Assembly (NCBI RefSeq): GCF_019550915.1
Contig: NZ_JAHWCI010000006.1
Location: forward strand, 715,201-779,200
Length of the DNA stretch: 64,000 nt
DNA from: Mumia sp. zg.B17
GTDB lineage: Bacteria; Actinomycetota; Actinomycetes; Propionibacteriales; Nocardioidaceae
Reading direction: 5' to 3'
In this document: piece after piece, positions 9,672-18,468 of the stretch
Numbering within the stretch: position 1 is the stretch's first letter
Layout: every line of letters begins with the position of its first letter
Notes under the pieces: generated by a model
The model's input: only the letters and a program-made list of their open reading frames with translations
Database searches by the model: none
Told to the model about the DNA's origin: nothing
Translations under genes and position numbers: made by a program

Positions 9672-11126
9672 TCAGAGCCGGAGCTCCCCCGTCGCAACCA
9701 GGACGACGCCTACCCCGGCCGCTGCGACGAGCACCGCGCAGCACAGGGCCTCGGCACGGGTGAACACCCGCTGGTGCTGCTCTCGACGCGCCACCACGTA
9801 GAGGACCACTCCGGGCGCGTAGACGATGCACGCCATCAGGAGGTACTCGACGCCCGCCGCGTAGAGGAGGAACAGCGCATAGAGCACGGCGAGCACGGCG
9901 ATCCGCTGCTGCCGTCGCCGGACGGGCTCGTCCTGCGCACCGTAGGTCTCGCGGGTCACCGTGAGCTTGAGCGCGTAGGCGGCCGCCAGGAGGTACGGGA
10001 TGAGGACGAGCGCGGTGTCGAGCTTGAGCATGAAGCTCAGCGCGTTCTCGATCACCAACGACACGAGCAGCAGCGCCTGGACCGCCAGGTTGGTCACGAG
10101 CAGCGCGAGGATCGGCGTCGCGTGCTCGTTGGTGCGGGCGAGGAAGCGTGGCATCACCTGGTCACGGGCCGGCGTGTAGAGGATCTCGGCGCTGATCAGG
10201 GTCCAGGCCAGGAAGGCGCCCTGGACCGACACGACGACACCGACGCTGACGAATGTCGTCCCCCAGCCGCCCACGACCGACTCCAGCACAGCGCCCATCG
10301 AGGGTTGGCGCGCGTCGGCGAGCTCGCCGCGGGGAAGCACCCCGTACGAGACCATGGTGACGGCCACGAAGATCCCCAGGACGGAGAGAAGACCCGTCAC
10401 GGTCGCCCGCCCGACATCGCCCCGGCGGCGTGCCAGCCGCGAGTAGACGCTCGCCCCCTCGACCCCGAGGAAGACGAACGTCGTCACCAGCATCGTGCTC
10501 TTGACCTGCTCGAAGACCGCACCGGCGGTGTGCGTCCTACCGCCCCAGAGGTTGTCGGCGAAGACCGTGGGATCGAAGGCGAGCGCGACGACCACGACGA
10601 AGGTCAGGATGGGCACGAGCTTGGCCGCCGTGACCACCCGGTTGATCACGGCCGCCTGCCGCACGCCTTGCGCGATCAAGGCGTGGAAGACCCACACGAC
10701 CACCGACGCCACGGCGACGGCCAGCACGGTGGTGCCGTCCCCGAGCGACGGGAAGAACTCTCCGAGGGTCGCCATGGTCAGCACCATGAAGAAGACGTTC
10801 CCGGCGACGTTGCTCGCCCAGTAGCCGAACGCGGCATTGAACCCGAGGTAGGAGCCGAACCCGGCCTCGGCATAGCTGTACATGCCGGTGTCGAGGTCGG
10901 GCCGCCGGACCGCGAGCGACTGGAACACGAAGGCGAGCATCATCATCCCCGTGCCCGCGATGGTCCACGCGATCACCGCGGCGATCACCCCCGCGGCCGT
11001 CCCGAACTCCTGCGGCAGGGTGAAGACCCCGCCCCCCACCATCGAGCCGACGACCAGCCCGGTCAGGGTGAGGACCGAGACCTTCTGCAGCCCGGGAGCG
11101 GCCTCGCGCGTCACCATCCCCGCCAC
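9672..11126 (-). CDS. APC-superfamily amino-acid/polyamine permease or antiporter
   Basis: 484-residue integral membrane protein with about 12 hydrophobic segments. The N-terminus has LTLTGLVVGSMVGGGVFTLPQ, the unwound first helix (GSMVGGGVF) that binds substrate in the APA/ArcD-like basic amino-acid antiporters. It lies 4 bases downstream of lysX on the same strand, so the two are probably co-transcribed. The neighbour consumes lysine, which makes lysine, arginine or a related cation a plausible substrate, but this is inferred from context and family. The next gene downstream (AAA+ ATPase) is 75 bases away. Confidence 0.85.
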   Translation of the reverse strand: MAGMVTREAAPGLQKVSVLTLTGLVVGSMVGGGVFTLPQEFGTAAGVIAAVIAWTIAGTGMMMLAFVFQSLAVRRPDLDTGMYSYAEAGFGSYLGFNAAFGYWASNVAGNVFFMVLTMATLGEFFPSLGDGTTVLAVAVASVVVWVFHALIAQGVRQAAVINRVVTAAKLVPILTFVVVVALAFDPTVFADNLWGGRTHTAGAVFEQVKSTMLVTTFVFLGVEGASVYSRLARRRGDVGRATVTGLLSVLGIFVAVTMVSYGVLPRGELADARQPSMGAVLESVVGGWGTTFVSVGVVVSVQGAFLAWTLISAEILYTPARDQVMPRFLARTNEHATPILALLVTNLAVQALLLVSLVIENALSFMLKLDTALVLIPYLLAAAYALKLTVTRETYGAQDEPVRRRQQRIAVLAVLYALFLLYAAGVEYLLMACIVYAPGVVLYVVARREQHQRVFTRAEALCCAVLVAAAGVGVVLVATGELRL

Positions 11127-11130
11127 CCCG

Positions 11131-14100
11131 TCAGGCGTCTGGACGGACGAGGGGGAACAGGATCGTGTCTCGGATCGACAGGCCGGTCAGATTCATGACC
11201 AGGCGGTCGATCCCCAGGCCCATGCCGCCGGTGGGAGGCATCCCGTACTCGAGGGCTCGCAGGAAGTCCTCGTCGACCTGCATCGCCTCCGGGTCACCGG
11301 CGGCCCCGCGCAACGACTGGGCGACGAGCCTCTTCCGCTGGTCGACGGGATCGATGAGCTCCGAGTACGCCGTCCCCTGCTCGGCGGCGAACATCACCAG
11401 GTCCCACTTCTCCGCCAGGCGCGGATCGACCCGGTGCTCCCGGGTCAGTGGCGCGTTCTCCTTCGGGAAGTCGGTGTAGAACACCGGCGTGGTCGTCCTG
11501 CTCTCGCAGAGCTCCTCGTAGATGTCCTCCAGCACCGGGCCCCAGTGCGCCTCCGGGTCGACGTCGAGCCCGAGCGCCTCGGCGTGGCGCAGCAGTGCTG
11601 AGACCGGCGTGTCGGGCGTGATCTCTTCACCGAGCTTCTCTGACACCGCCTCGCAGACCGACTTCGCCGGCCAGTCGCCCGAGAGGTCGATCTCGACCCG
11701 CTTCCCGTCCTTGCCCGTGCGCCGTGCCAGCGGCGACCCGTAGACCGCCGTGGCAGCCTCCTGGATCAGCTCCTGGGTCAGGACGCGCATCGTGGTGTAG
11801 TCGCCGTAGGTCTCGTAGACCTCGAGCGAGGTGAACTCCGGGTTGTGCTTGAAGTCGACGCCCTCGTTGCGGAACTGCCGTCCGACCTCGAAGACCTTCT
11901 CCATGCCGCCGACCAGGAGCCGCTTGAGATGGAGCTCGGTGGCGATCCGGAGATAGAGGTCGAGGTCGTAGGCGTTCAGGTGCGTCTCGAACGGTCGCGC
12001 GTTGGCCCCACCGTGCACCAGCTCCAGGACCGGCGTCTCGACCTCGACGAAACCACGAGCCTGCAACGAGTCACGGACGCTGCGCACGATCGTCGACCGG
12101 GTGTAGGCGAGGTCTCGTGCCGCCGGCCGCACGATCAGGTCGACGTAGCGGTTCCGTACCCGGGCCTCGGGGTCGGTGAGGCCCTTGTACTTGTCCGGGA
12201 GCGGACGCAGCGCCTTGCTCGTGATGAGAAGGTCCTCCGCCCGCACCGACAGCTCCCCACGCCGCGTGGTGACGACCCTGCCGGTGACGCTGACCTGGTC
12301 GCCGAGGTCGATCTCATGACGCCAGAGGTCGTACGTGGGCGCCGGGACCTCCGAGGCGTCGACCATCACCTGCAGGTCGCCGCTCCCGTCGCGCAGCGTC
12401 GCGAACCCCAGCCCGCCGAGCTTGCGCTTGAGGAGCACCCGGCCGGTGACGGAGACGTGGAGACCCGTCTCGGTGTCGGGCGGCAGGGTCCCGGCCTCCT
12501 CCACGACCTGCGCCAGCGTGTGCGTGCGGGGAGCGACCACGGGATAGGGGTCGATCCCCTTCGCGCGCAGACGGTCGAGCTTCGCTCGCCGTACGCGCAT
12601 CTGCTCGGGGAGGCGCTCGGTCGACAAGGCCTCGGCGACCGGGTCGGGCTCCGGCGGCATCAGCGCGAGGACGGCGGCCGCGTGGGACTCGCCGGCGGTG
12701 TCGAACGCGTCGTCATCGTCGCTGCGGCGGAGCAACCGCGACAGCGACGGGCGGATGAGGAACCCCTCTGCGCTCCCCGCCGCGGTCCCGACGCGCGGCA
12801 GGTCCGAGGCGTACTCGAAGCACATGTAGCGCGGCTGCCAGGACGGTTGGTACTTGGCGTTCGACCGGTAGAGCGACTCGAGCTGCCACCGGTGGCTGGC
12901 GATCAGCAGCGCCTGTCGCCAGAGCCGGGCGACCGGCCCCGCTCCGATCTGGGCTCCGCGCTCGAAGGCCTCACGGAACATCGCGAAGTTCAGTGAGACC
13001 CGGCCCGCGCTGAACTCGACGGCGTGCTCGGCGAGCGAGGTCACCATGAGCTCGATCAGCCCGTTCTCGGCCGACGGGTCGCGGCGCATCAGGTCGAGCG
13101 ACAGCCCGCCACGCCCCCAGGGCACGAAGCTGAGGAAGCCGCGCAGCGCTCCGTCGGCGTCCTCCGCCCGGACCAGGAGGCAGTGGCCGTCCAGCGGGTC
13201 GCCGAGGCGCCCGAGCGCCATCGAGAAGCCTCGCTCGTCACCGCCGTCGCCGCGCCAGTCGGCAGCGACCCGCTCGAGCGCGGCGAAGTCGTCGGGCGTC
13301 AGGCTGGAGTGCCGGACGATCGTCGCGGTGTAGCCGTGCCGCTGGATCCGGCCCACCGACTGGCGGACGTCCTTCATCCCCGGACCGTTGAGCGAGAACG
13401 ACTGCAGGTCGACCACCGCCTCGTCGCCGATGTCGAGCGCGATGAGACCGGCCTTCGCGTACGCCGCGGCGCCCTTCTCCCCCGCGCCCATGACGGCGAG
13501 CGAGAGTCCGCTCGCACGCGCCGCGTCGCGCCACCGGGCGATGGCGGCGTCCCACCGAGCAGGGTCCCCGACGGGATTGCCGCTCGCCAGGCTGACCGAG
13601 CCGACTCCCCGGTACGACACGCCGGCACTGGCGTCGGCGGCCTCCTCGGTGTCCCAGACGACTGCCTTGTCGCGTCGGGTGGCGAAGTAGCCCAGCGAGT
13701 CCTCGTCGCCGTAGTCGCGCAGCAGCGTCCGCACCCGGGCCTCGTCGGCGACGTCGAGCACACGGCTGGACCGAGGCGGCCGGAACAGCAGCTGGACGGA
13801 GAGCAGCACCACCGCGGCACCGGTGAGGCCGACGAGGGCGCGGAGCCAGAGCGGCGCAGACACCGTCGACTCGCCTGCGACCCGGCCGACGTCGGCCAGC
13901 ATGCCGTTCCAGACGTACTGGACGGCATCCTCGAAGCTCGGCGCCTCGCCGACTCGGAAGACGAGGGCCGCTCCACCGAGGACGACCACCGCACCCCCGA
14001 CGAGGAGGCATCCGGCGGCGAGACTCACGCTGCCGGGCACCCGGCGCGCGGTGAACTGCGGCCGGGCCACCCACGCGACCACGATGGCGGCGGCGGTGAT

Positions 14101-14496
14101 GGCGATGCCTCCGACCACGGGGACGCTCGGACCGTCGTCGACGAGCGTCACGACGCGGCCGATCTCGGGCACCAGGAGCCACCACACGACCACGAACCAC
14201 CAGGCTGCGCGCAGCCGGCGGCGGAGGGCCACCGCCGTCACGACGAGCAGCGCGGCATAGACGATGCTCGGCACGATCGGGATCGTCAGCAGCGACACGG
14301 GGTCGTTGTCCTCCGAGAAGTAGCGTCGCCACGAAGGGACGACCGAGGCGATCAGCACGACCGTCGCGAACCCGAACATCACCGCGGCGAAGACGTCGGG
14401 CCACCGGTCGTCGCGCGGGCGGTGGAGGACGGCGATCGAGCGCCTCTCCCGTTCGTCGGCGGCGGCCGTGCCGCGACGTTGTCCGACGCGGCTCAT
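11131..14496 (-). CDS. lysX: Bifunctional lysyl-phosphatidylglycerol synthase / lysyl-tRNA synthetase LysX
   Basis: 1121 residues in three parts. About 1-240 is a membrane region with several helices (e.g. FAAVMFGFATVVLIASVV). About 260-590 is the DUF2156 aminoacyl-transferase fold that moves lysine from Lys-tRNA to phosphatidylglycerol. From about 640 a complete class II lysyl-tRNA synthetase follows, with an OB-fold (SVTGRVLLKRKLGGLGFATL) and catalytic core, including motif 2 FRNEGVDFKHNPEFTSLEVY and motif 3 near GLGIDRLVMNLTG. This is the architecture of mycobacterial LysX, which makes cationic membrane lipid and raises resistance to cationic peptides. The ATG overlaps the stop of the upstream DMT-type gene (ATGA). 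It is not expected to be the cell's only lysyl-tRNA synthetase. Confidence 0.95.
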   Translation of the reverse strand: MSRVGQRRGTAAADERERRSIAVLHRPRDDRWPDVFAAVMFGFATVVLIASVVPSWRRYFSEDNDPVSLLTIPIVPSIVYAALLVVTAVALRRRLRAAWWFVVVWWLLVPEIGRVVTLVDDGPSVPVVGGIAITAAAIVVAWVARPQFTARRVPGSVSLAAGCLLVGGAVVVLGGAALVFRVGEAPSFEDAVQYVWNGMLADVGRVAGESTVSAPLWLRALVGLTGAAVVLLSVQLLFRPPRSSRVLDVADEARVRTLLRDYGDEDSLGYFATRRDKAVVWDTEEAADASAGVSYRGVGSVSLASGNPVGDPARWDAAIARWRDAARASGLSLAVMGAGEKGAAAYAKAGLIALDIGDEAVVDLQSFSLNGPGMKDVRQSVGRIQRHGYTATIVRHSSLTPDDFAALERVAADWRGDGGDERGFSMALGRLGDPLDGHCLLVRAEDADGALRGFLSFVPWGRGGLSLDLMRRDPSAENGLIELMVTSLAEHAVEFSAGRVSLNFAMFREAFERGAQIGAGPVARLWRQALLIASHRWQLESLYRSNAKYQPSWQPRYMCFEYASDLPRVGTAAGSAEGFLIRPSLSRLLRRSDDDDAFDTAGESHAAAVLALMPPEPDPVAEALSTERLPEQMRVRRAKLDRLRAKGIDPYPVVAPRTHTLAQVVEEAGTLPPDTETGLHVSVTGRVLLKRKLGGLGFATLRDGSGDLQVMVDASEVPAPTYDLWRHEIDLGDQVSVTGRVVTTRRGELSVRAEDLLITSKALRPLPDKYKGLTDPEARVRNRYVDLIVRPAARDLAYTRSTIVRSVRDSLQARGFVEVETPVLELVHGGANARPFETHLNAYDLDLYLRIATELHLKRLLVGGMEKVFEVGRQFRNEGVDFKHNPEFTSLEVYETYGDYTTMRVLTQELIQEAATAVYGSPLARRTGKDGKRVEIDLSGDWPAKSVCEAVSEKLGEEITPDTPVSALLRHAEALGLDVDPEAHWGPVLEDIYEELCESRTTTPVFYTDFPKENAPLTREHRVDPRLAEKWDLVMFAAEQGTAYSELIDPVDQRKRLVAQSLRGAAGDPEAMQVDEDFLRALEYGMPPTGGMGLGIDRLVMNLTGLSIRDTILFPLVRPDA

Positions 14497-15380
14497 GCGG
14501 ACGCTCCTTCCTTCGGGTGCACGCCACGGTCGTCCGCCGAGACGTCACCGTGGCGAGCAAGGCCGACGGCACCGGCGACGGCGAGCGTGAACCCGACGAC
14601 GGCGGCCCACTCCCACCCCGGACGTGTCTGGTCGCCGAGCAGCACGACGCCGACCACGGCAGGCGCGACGGTCTCACCGACGACCAGCGGGCCGGTGGCC
14701 TGGGTGACGGTGCCGCGCTGGAGTGCGGTCGAGTAGGTCAGCATGGCGATCGCGCCCGCGACCACCAGCGCGTACGCAGCGGGCTCGAGCAGGAGGAGCC
14801 GCAGGTCCCCCGGCAGATCCTCGAGCGTCACGGTCTCGGGCAGCATGCGTGCGGCCACCGAGGTCGCGCCGTACTCCAGACCGGCGACCGCGCCGAGCCC
14901 CACCGCCCCCGCGGGTCCGGCGAGACGTGCGAGCGGCACCGCGACGACCCCGAGGGCGACCGCGGCGACGAGCACACCCCACCGCTCGACGTCGCTCACG
15001 TCGACGCTGCGGTCCTCGGTCGCCGAGAGCCCGACCAGGACGAGCCCTCCGAGGACGACGACGAGCGCCACCTTGTCGGTGCGGTTCAGCGGCATGTGCA
15101 GCACGATCGCGCCCAGGACAGCGGTGACCGCGAGGAAGCTGGCGACGATCGACTGGACCACGAAGAGCGGGAGCGACAGGACGGCGACCAGCGAGAGCAG
15201 CCACCCGAGCCCGTCGAGCCCGACGCCGAGGAGATAGCGCCAGGACCTGGCGAGGCGTAGGAGGAGCCGAGGGTCGAGCCCTGCAGCGGCCTCCGTACGG
15301 CGCGCCGCGAGCGCCTGCAGCACCGAGGCAACGCCGTAGCAGGCCGACGCACCGAATGCTCCCAGAAGGCCCCATATCAC
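14493..15380 (-). CDS. DMT/EamA-like integral membrane protein
   Basis: About 295 residues, nine to ten hydrophobic helices, starting VIWGLLGAFGASACYGVASVLQ. I chose the GTG giving this start because the sequence upstream of it is charged and unlike a membrane protein N-terminus, although an in-frame extension to 15,479 exists. Internal symmetry of two helix sets and segments such as LGGLVLVGLSA resemble the drug/metabolite transporter superfamily. Its stop overlaps the lysX start (ATGA), so it is translationally coupled to lysX. A role in lipid or substrate handling linked to lysyl-phosphatidylglycerol is possible but speculative. Divergent from the LssY-C-like gene. Confidence 0.75.
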   Translation of the reverse strand: MIWGLLGAFGASACYGVASVLQALAARRTEAAAGLDPRLLLRLARSWRYLLGVGLDGLGWLLSLVAVLSLPLFVVQSIVASFLAVTAVLGAIVLHMPLNRTDKVALVVVLGGLVLVGLSATEDRSVDVSDVERWGVLVAAVALGVVAVPLARLAGPAGAVGLGAVAGLEYGATSVAARMLPETVTLEDLPGDLRLLLLEPAAYALVVAGAIAMLTYSTALQRGTVTQATGPLVVGETVAPAVVGVVLLGDQTRPGWEWAAVVGFTLAVAGAVGLARHGDVSADDRGVHPKEGASA

Positions 15381-15438
15381 CCCGTGAAGGTAGCGGACTT
15401 CACGGGCGGCGGCACGGTTCCTGGACGACACTGGCCCC

Positions 15439-16746
15439 ATGGGGAGGACGCCTCGACTATTCCGCCGTACCTCCGTCATGGATGCGTTGGACGGGATGTT
15501 CCTCGCCTTCTCGGCGGTTGCCGCCGGGTGGTTCGCGTACCTGCTGCTCGTGGACGGTGTACGGCCGGGGCAGACTCTGCTGCTGGTCGTGTTCTGGGTG
15601 TTCGTCGCCTATCTCCTGCTTCCGCGACTGCACCGGATCTTCACGCACATCTATCTGCCGGACTACTTCATCGGGCAGGCCCGCACCAGTGACGGCCGGA
15701 TCGGAGACCCGGTCAACCTCGCCTGGCGCGGGCGCGAGGCACAGCTGCACAAGGTGATGTCGACCGCCGAGTGGGTCCGCGCCGACGATCTCGACTTCCG
15801 CGCGGGCCGCCGTATCGTCACCTCGACCCTGAGTCGGCGCAGCTATCCCGAGGCTCCGGTGAGCCCGTTGGTCCTCTTCGACCGCCAGCAGGACTTCGCC
15901 TACGAGAGGGAGGTCGCGGGAAGCCCGTCGCGACGGCACCACGTGAGGTTCTGGCGGTGCCCGGAGGGGTGGATGCTTCCCGGCGGGTTCGCGGTGGACT
16001 GGCTGGCCGCCGCGACGTACGACCGGAGGGTGGGGTTGTCGACGTTCACGCTCCAGGTGACGCACAAGATCGACGCCCACGTCGACGTCGAGCGCGACTT
16101 CGTCGTCTCGAGTGTGACGCGCGCCGTCCCCGCGGTCGACGTCTCGGTCATCGACCACTTCTCCAGCGGCTACCACTCCCGCAACGGAGGCGGTGACGTG
16201 GTCGAGACCGACGGCGACCTGCCGGTGGTCGACGTCAGTCGCGTGGAGGTCGTCGACCAGGATCTGCCGACCCACACCGACAGCCGCCGCCGCCTCCCAG
16301 CTCCGACCGTGTTCGGCGCGGGTGTGGCCGCAGCACGCTCGATCAGCTACGTCGTGCTGTTCGTGCTGCTGCTGGTCTCTCCCGCGTCGGTGTCGGCCGG
16401 TCTCGATCTGCTCGGCACCGACATCGCGACGCGCGACGTGCGTGGAGTCGTGCTGCCTGTCAGCACAGTCCTCGCGGTCTCGGGCCTCGTCGACCTCGCC
16501 CTCGCCGTCGGCGTGCTGCGTGGCAGCAACACGGCCCGTCTCCTCCTGATGTCGATCTGCGTCGTGGTGACGATCGTGACGTCCTTGGGGTCCGACGGCC
16601 GCCCCGACCAGTTCGCCCTCACACATCTGCCCACCGTCGGCGTCAACATCCTGGTGATCCTCGCCCTGTCCAGCCACCGCGCCCGCGACTACGCGACGCA
16701 CGCCGGGCAGCCCACCGTGACGACGAGGACGAGGCTCCCGGCGTGA
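15439..16746 (+). CDS. LssY C-terminal-domain-like membrane protein
   Basis: 435 residues. One or two N-terminal membrane segments (FLAFSAVAAGWFAYLLLV and LLLVVFWVFVAYLLLPRL) precede a soluble domain at about 80-270 with GDPVNLAWRG, MSTAEWVRADDL and SSGYHSRNGGGD, which resembles the LssY C-terminal domain first noted in a Legionella secretion-locus protein. About four more helices end the protein. Function of the family is unknown to me. An alternative ATG at 15,478 (MDALDGMFLAF) removes 13 charged residues and is equally possible; neither has a strong ribosome-binding site. The stop overlaps the next gene's GTG start (GTGA), so the two are coupled. Confidence 0.75.
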   Translation: MGRTPRLFRRTSVMDALDGMFLAFSAVAAGWFAYLLLVDGVRPGQTLLLVVFWVFVAYLLLPRLHRIFTHIYLPDYFIGQARTSDGRIGDPVNLAWRGREAQLHKVMSTAEWVRADDLDFRAGRRIVTSTLSRRSYPEAPVSPLVLFDRQQDFAYEREVAGSPSRRHHVRFWRCPEGWMLPGGFAVDWLAAATYDRRVGLSTFTLQVTHKIDAHVDVERDFVVSSVTRAVPAVDVSVIDHFSSGYHSRNGGGDVVETDGDLPVVDVSRVEVVDQDLPTHTDSRRRLPAPTVFGAGVAAARSISYVVLFVLLLVSPASVSAGLDLLGTDIATRDVRGVVLPVSTVLAVSGLVDLALAVGVLRGSNTARLLLMSICVVVTIVTSLGSDGRPDQFALTHLPTVGVNILVILALSSHRARDYATHAGQPTVTTRTRLPA

Positions 16747-17429
16747 CGGGCGAGCGCATCCTGCTGGTCGGCATCGGCGTCGTCGCGGGTTTCCTCTACT
16801 CGAACTTTCTGTTCGACGCGATCTTCTCCCAGAACCACGACTGGTTCACGGTCGTGAGCGACCTCGCCGCCTCCGGAACGCCGATGGCCGACCTCATCCG
16901 GATCACCGACGTGATCTGCGGCGTGCTCGTCCTTGTCCTGCTCCCCGGAATCCGCGCGGCCCTGCCGCCAGGACGCTGGCGTCGGGCCGCCCTGTGGCTC
17001 ACCGCGGTCTTCGCGGTCGGGAGCATCGTCGCGGCCGTCGTCCCTCTGCCGTGCGACACGGACGCCGTCTGTAAGAGCACCGTCGACGAGCTCCAGCGCC
17101 TCGTCCACGACGGAGCCAGCGTGGTCTCCGCCGCCGCCTTGTTCCTCGGCGCCGTCGCGGTGGCCCTTGCGGTTGCAGACCGTCGCCACTGGGTTCGCCG
17201 CGCCGCCTGGCTCACGTTCTGGATCGGCGGCATCGTAGGAATCCTGCTCTTCGGAGGATTCGCCCTGCTGGACCCCTCCTCGTGGGAGTCAGGGGTCGCC
17301 CAGCGGTTCCAGATCGTGGCCATGAGCGTCTGGATCGTCTGCCTCGCCGTCCTCGCCGCGACCGACGGACTCGCGAACCGGCGCGCTGTCGCACGACGTG
17401 AGGGCGCACGCGGCGGCGAGCCGGACTGA
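16743..17429 (+). CDS. DUF998-like integral membrane protein
   Basis: 228 residues with about six membrane helices. The first helix is LLVGIGVVAGFLYSNFLF. A loop carrying two cysteines (VPLPCDTDAVCKSTVDELQ) and a following HD pair (LQRLVHDGASVVS) is the feature that most recalls DUF998 proteins. GTG start overlapping the LssY-C-like gene. The C-terminal tail is Arg-rich and cytoplasmic by the positive-inside rule. No function can be assigned; coupling to its neighbour hints at a shared membrane complex or operon role. Confidence 0.65.
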   Translation: MTGERILLVGIGVVAGFLYSNFLFDAIFSQNHDWFTVVSDLAASGTPMADLIRITDVICGVLVLVLLPGIRAALPPGRWRRAALWLTAVFAVGSIVAAVVPLPCDTDAVCKSTVDELQRLVHDGASVVSAAALFLGAVAVALAVADRRHWVRRAAWLTFWIGGIVGILLFGGFALLDPSSWESGVAQRFQIVAMSVWIVCLAVLAATDGLANRRAVARREGARGGEPD

Positions 17430-17535
17430 CGCCGAACGAGCCAGGCGGCGGCGACCTGCCCGTCATCCACCCTCGACGGACGGGGCCGTACGCTGTGCCG
17501 GTGACCATGCACCGTCCACCGACAGGGCCCCGCGC

Positions 17536-18468
17536 GTGAGCGCCGGCCTCGCGGCTCTCCTCGACGACATCGCCGCGCTCGCCCGACTGGCAGCCGCCTC
17601 CGTCGACGACGTCGGAGCCGCAGCGGCGCGTGCGAGCACCAAGGCCGCCGGGGTCGTCGTCGACGACGCCGCCGTCACGCCGAGGTACGTCCACGGACTG
17701 CGCCCCGAGCGCGAGCTGGCGATCATCAAGAAGATCGCGATCGGCTCGCTGCGCAACAAGTTCGTCTTCATCCTTCCTCTCGCGCTGCTGCTGAGCCAGT
17801 TCGCGCCGTGGCTGCTCACACCGATCCTCATGCTCGGCGGCACCTACCTGTGCTACGAGGGTGCGGAGAAGCTCTGGGAGAAGGTCTCGGGACACCACCC
17901 CCCGGAGGCTCCCGCGTCGTCGCAGGGCGCCGAGGCGGAGGGTCGTGTCGTGAGCGGCGCAGTGCGGACCGACCTGATCCTCTCCGCGGAGATCATGGTG
18001 ATCGCTCTCAACGAGGTCGCCGACGAGCCTCTGCTGTCGCGGGCGGTCATCCTGGCCGTCGTCGCGCTCGGCATCACCGCGCTCGTCTACGGAGTTGTCG
18101 CCGTCATCGTGAAGATGGACGACATCGGCCTCTCCCTCGCCGCGCGCAGCTCCGCGGGTGCCCGTGCTGTCGGTCGGTTCCTCGTCAAGGCGATGCCCGT
18201 CGTCCTCGCGACGCTCTCCGTCGTCGGTGTGGTCGCGATGCTCTGGGTCGGTGGCCACATCCTCCTCGTCGGGATCGACGAGCTCGGGTGGCACGCGCCG
18301 TACGACCTGGTCCACCACCTGGAGGAGATCGTGCACGACGCCGTGCCGAGCCTGGGCGGCGCGCTTCCGTGGATCGTCAATACGACGGCTTCGGCACTGC
18401 TCGGTGTCCTGGTGGGCGCGATCGTGGTCGCGGCATCCCACCTGGTGCCGCGCCGCCGGGCGCACTGA
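17536..18468 (+). CDS. DUF808-family inner-membrane protein (YedI-like)
   Basis: About 310 residues. It begins SAGLAALLDDIAALARLAAAS and carries RPERELAIIKKIAIGSLRNKF, then FILPLALLLSQFAPWLLTPILMLGGTYLCYEGAEKLWEK, which is the hallmark of DUF808/YedI proteins. About six to seven membrane helices follow. The GTG start at 17,536 matches the family N-terminus; an upstream in-frame extension is Arg/Pro-rich and overlaps the previous gene. The last 92 bases overlap the 3' end of the convergent P450 gene, so both C-termini are encoded by the same DNA. Function unknown. Confidence 0.85.
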   Translation: MSAGLAALLDDIAALARLAAASVDDVGAAAARASTKAAGVVVDDAAVTPRYVHGLRPERELAIIKKIAIGSLRNKFVFILPLALLLSQFAPWLLTPILMLGGTYLCYEGAEKLWEKVSGHHPPEAPASSQGAEAEGRVVSGAVRTDLILSAEIMVIALNEVADEPLLSRAVILAVVALGITALVYGVVAVIVKMDDIGLSLAARSSAGARAVGRFLVKAMPVVLATLSVVGVVAMLWVGGHILLVGIDELGWHAPYDLVHHLEEIVHDAVPSLGGALPWIVNTTASALLGVLVGAIVVAASHLVPRRRAH

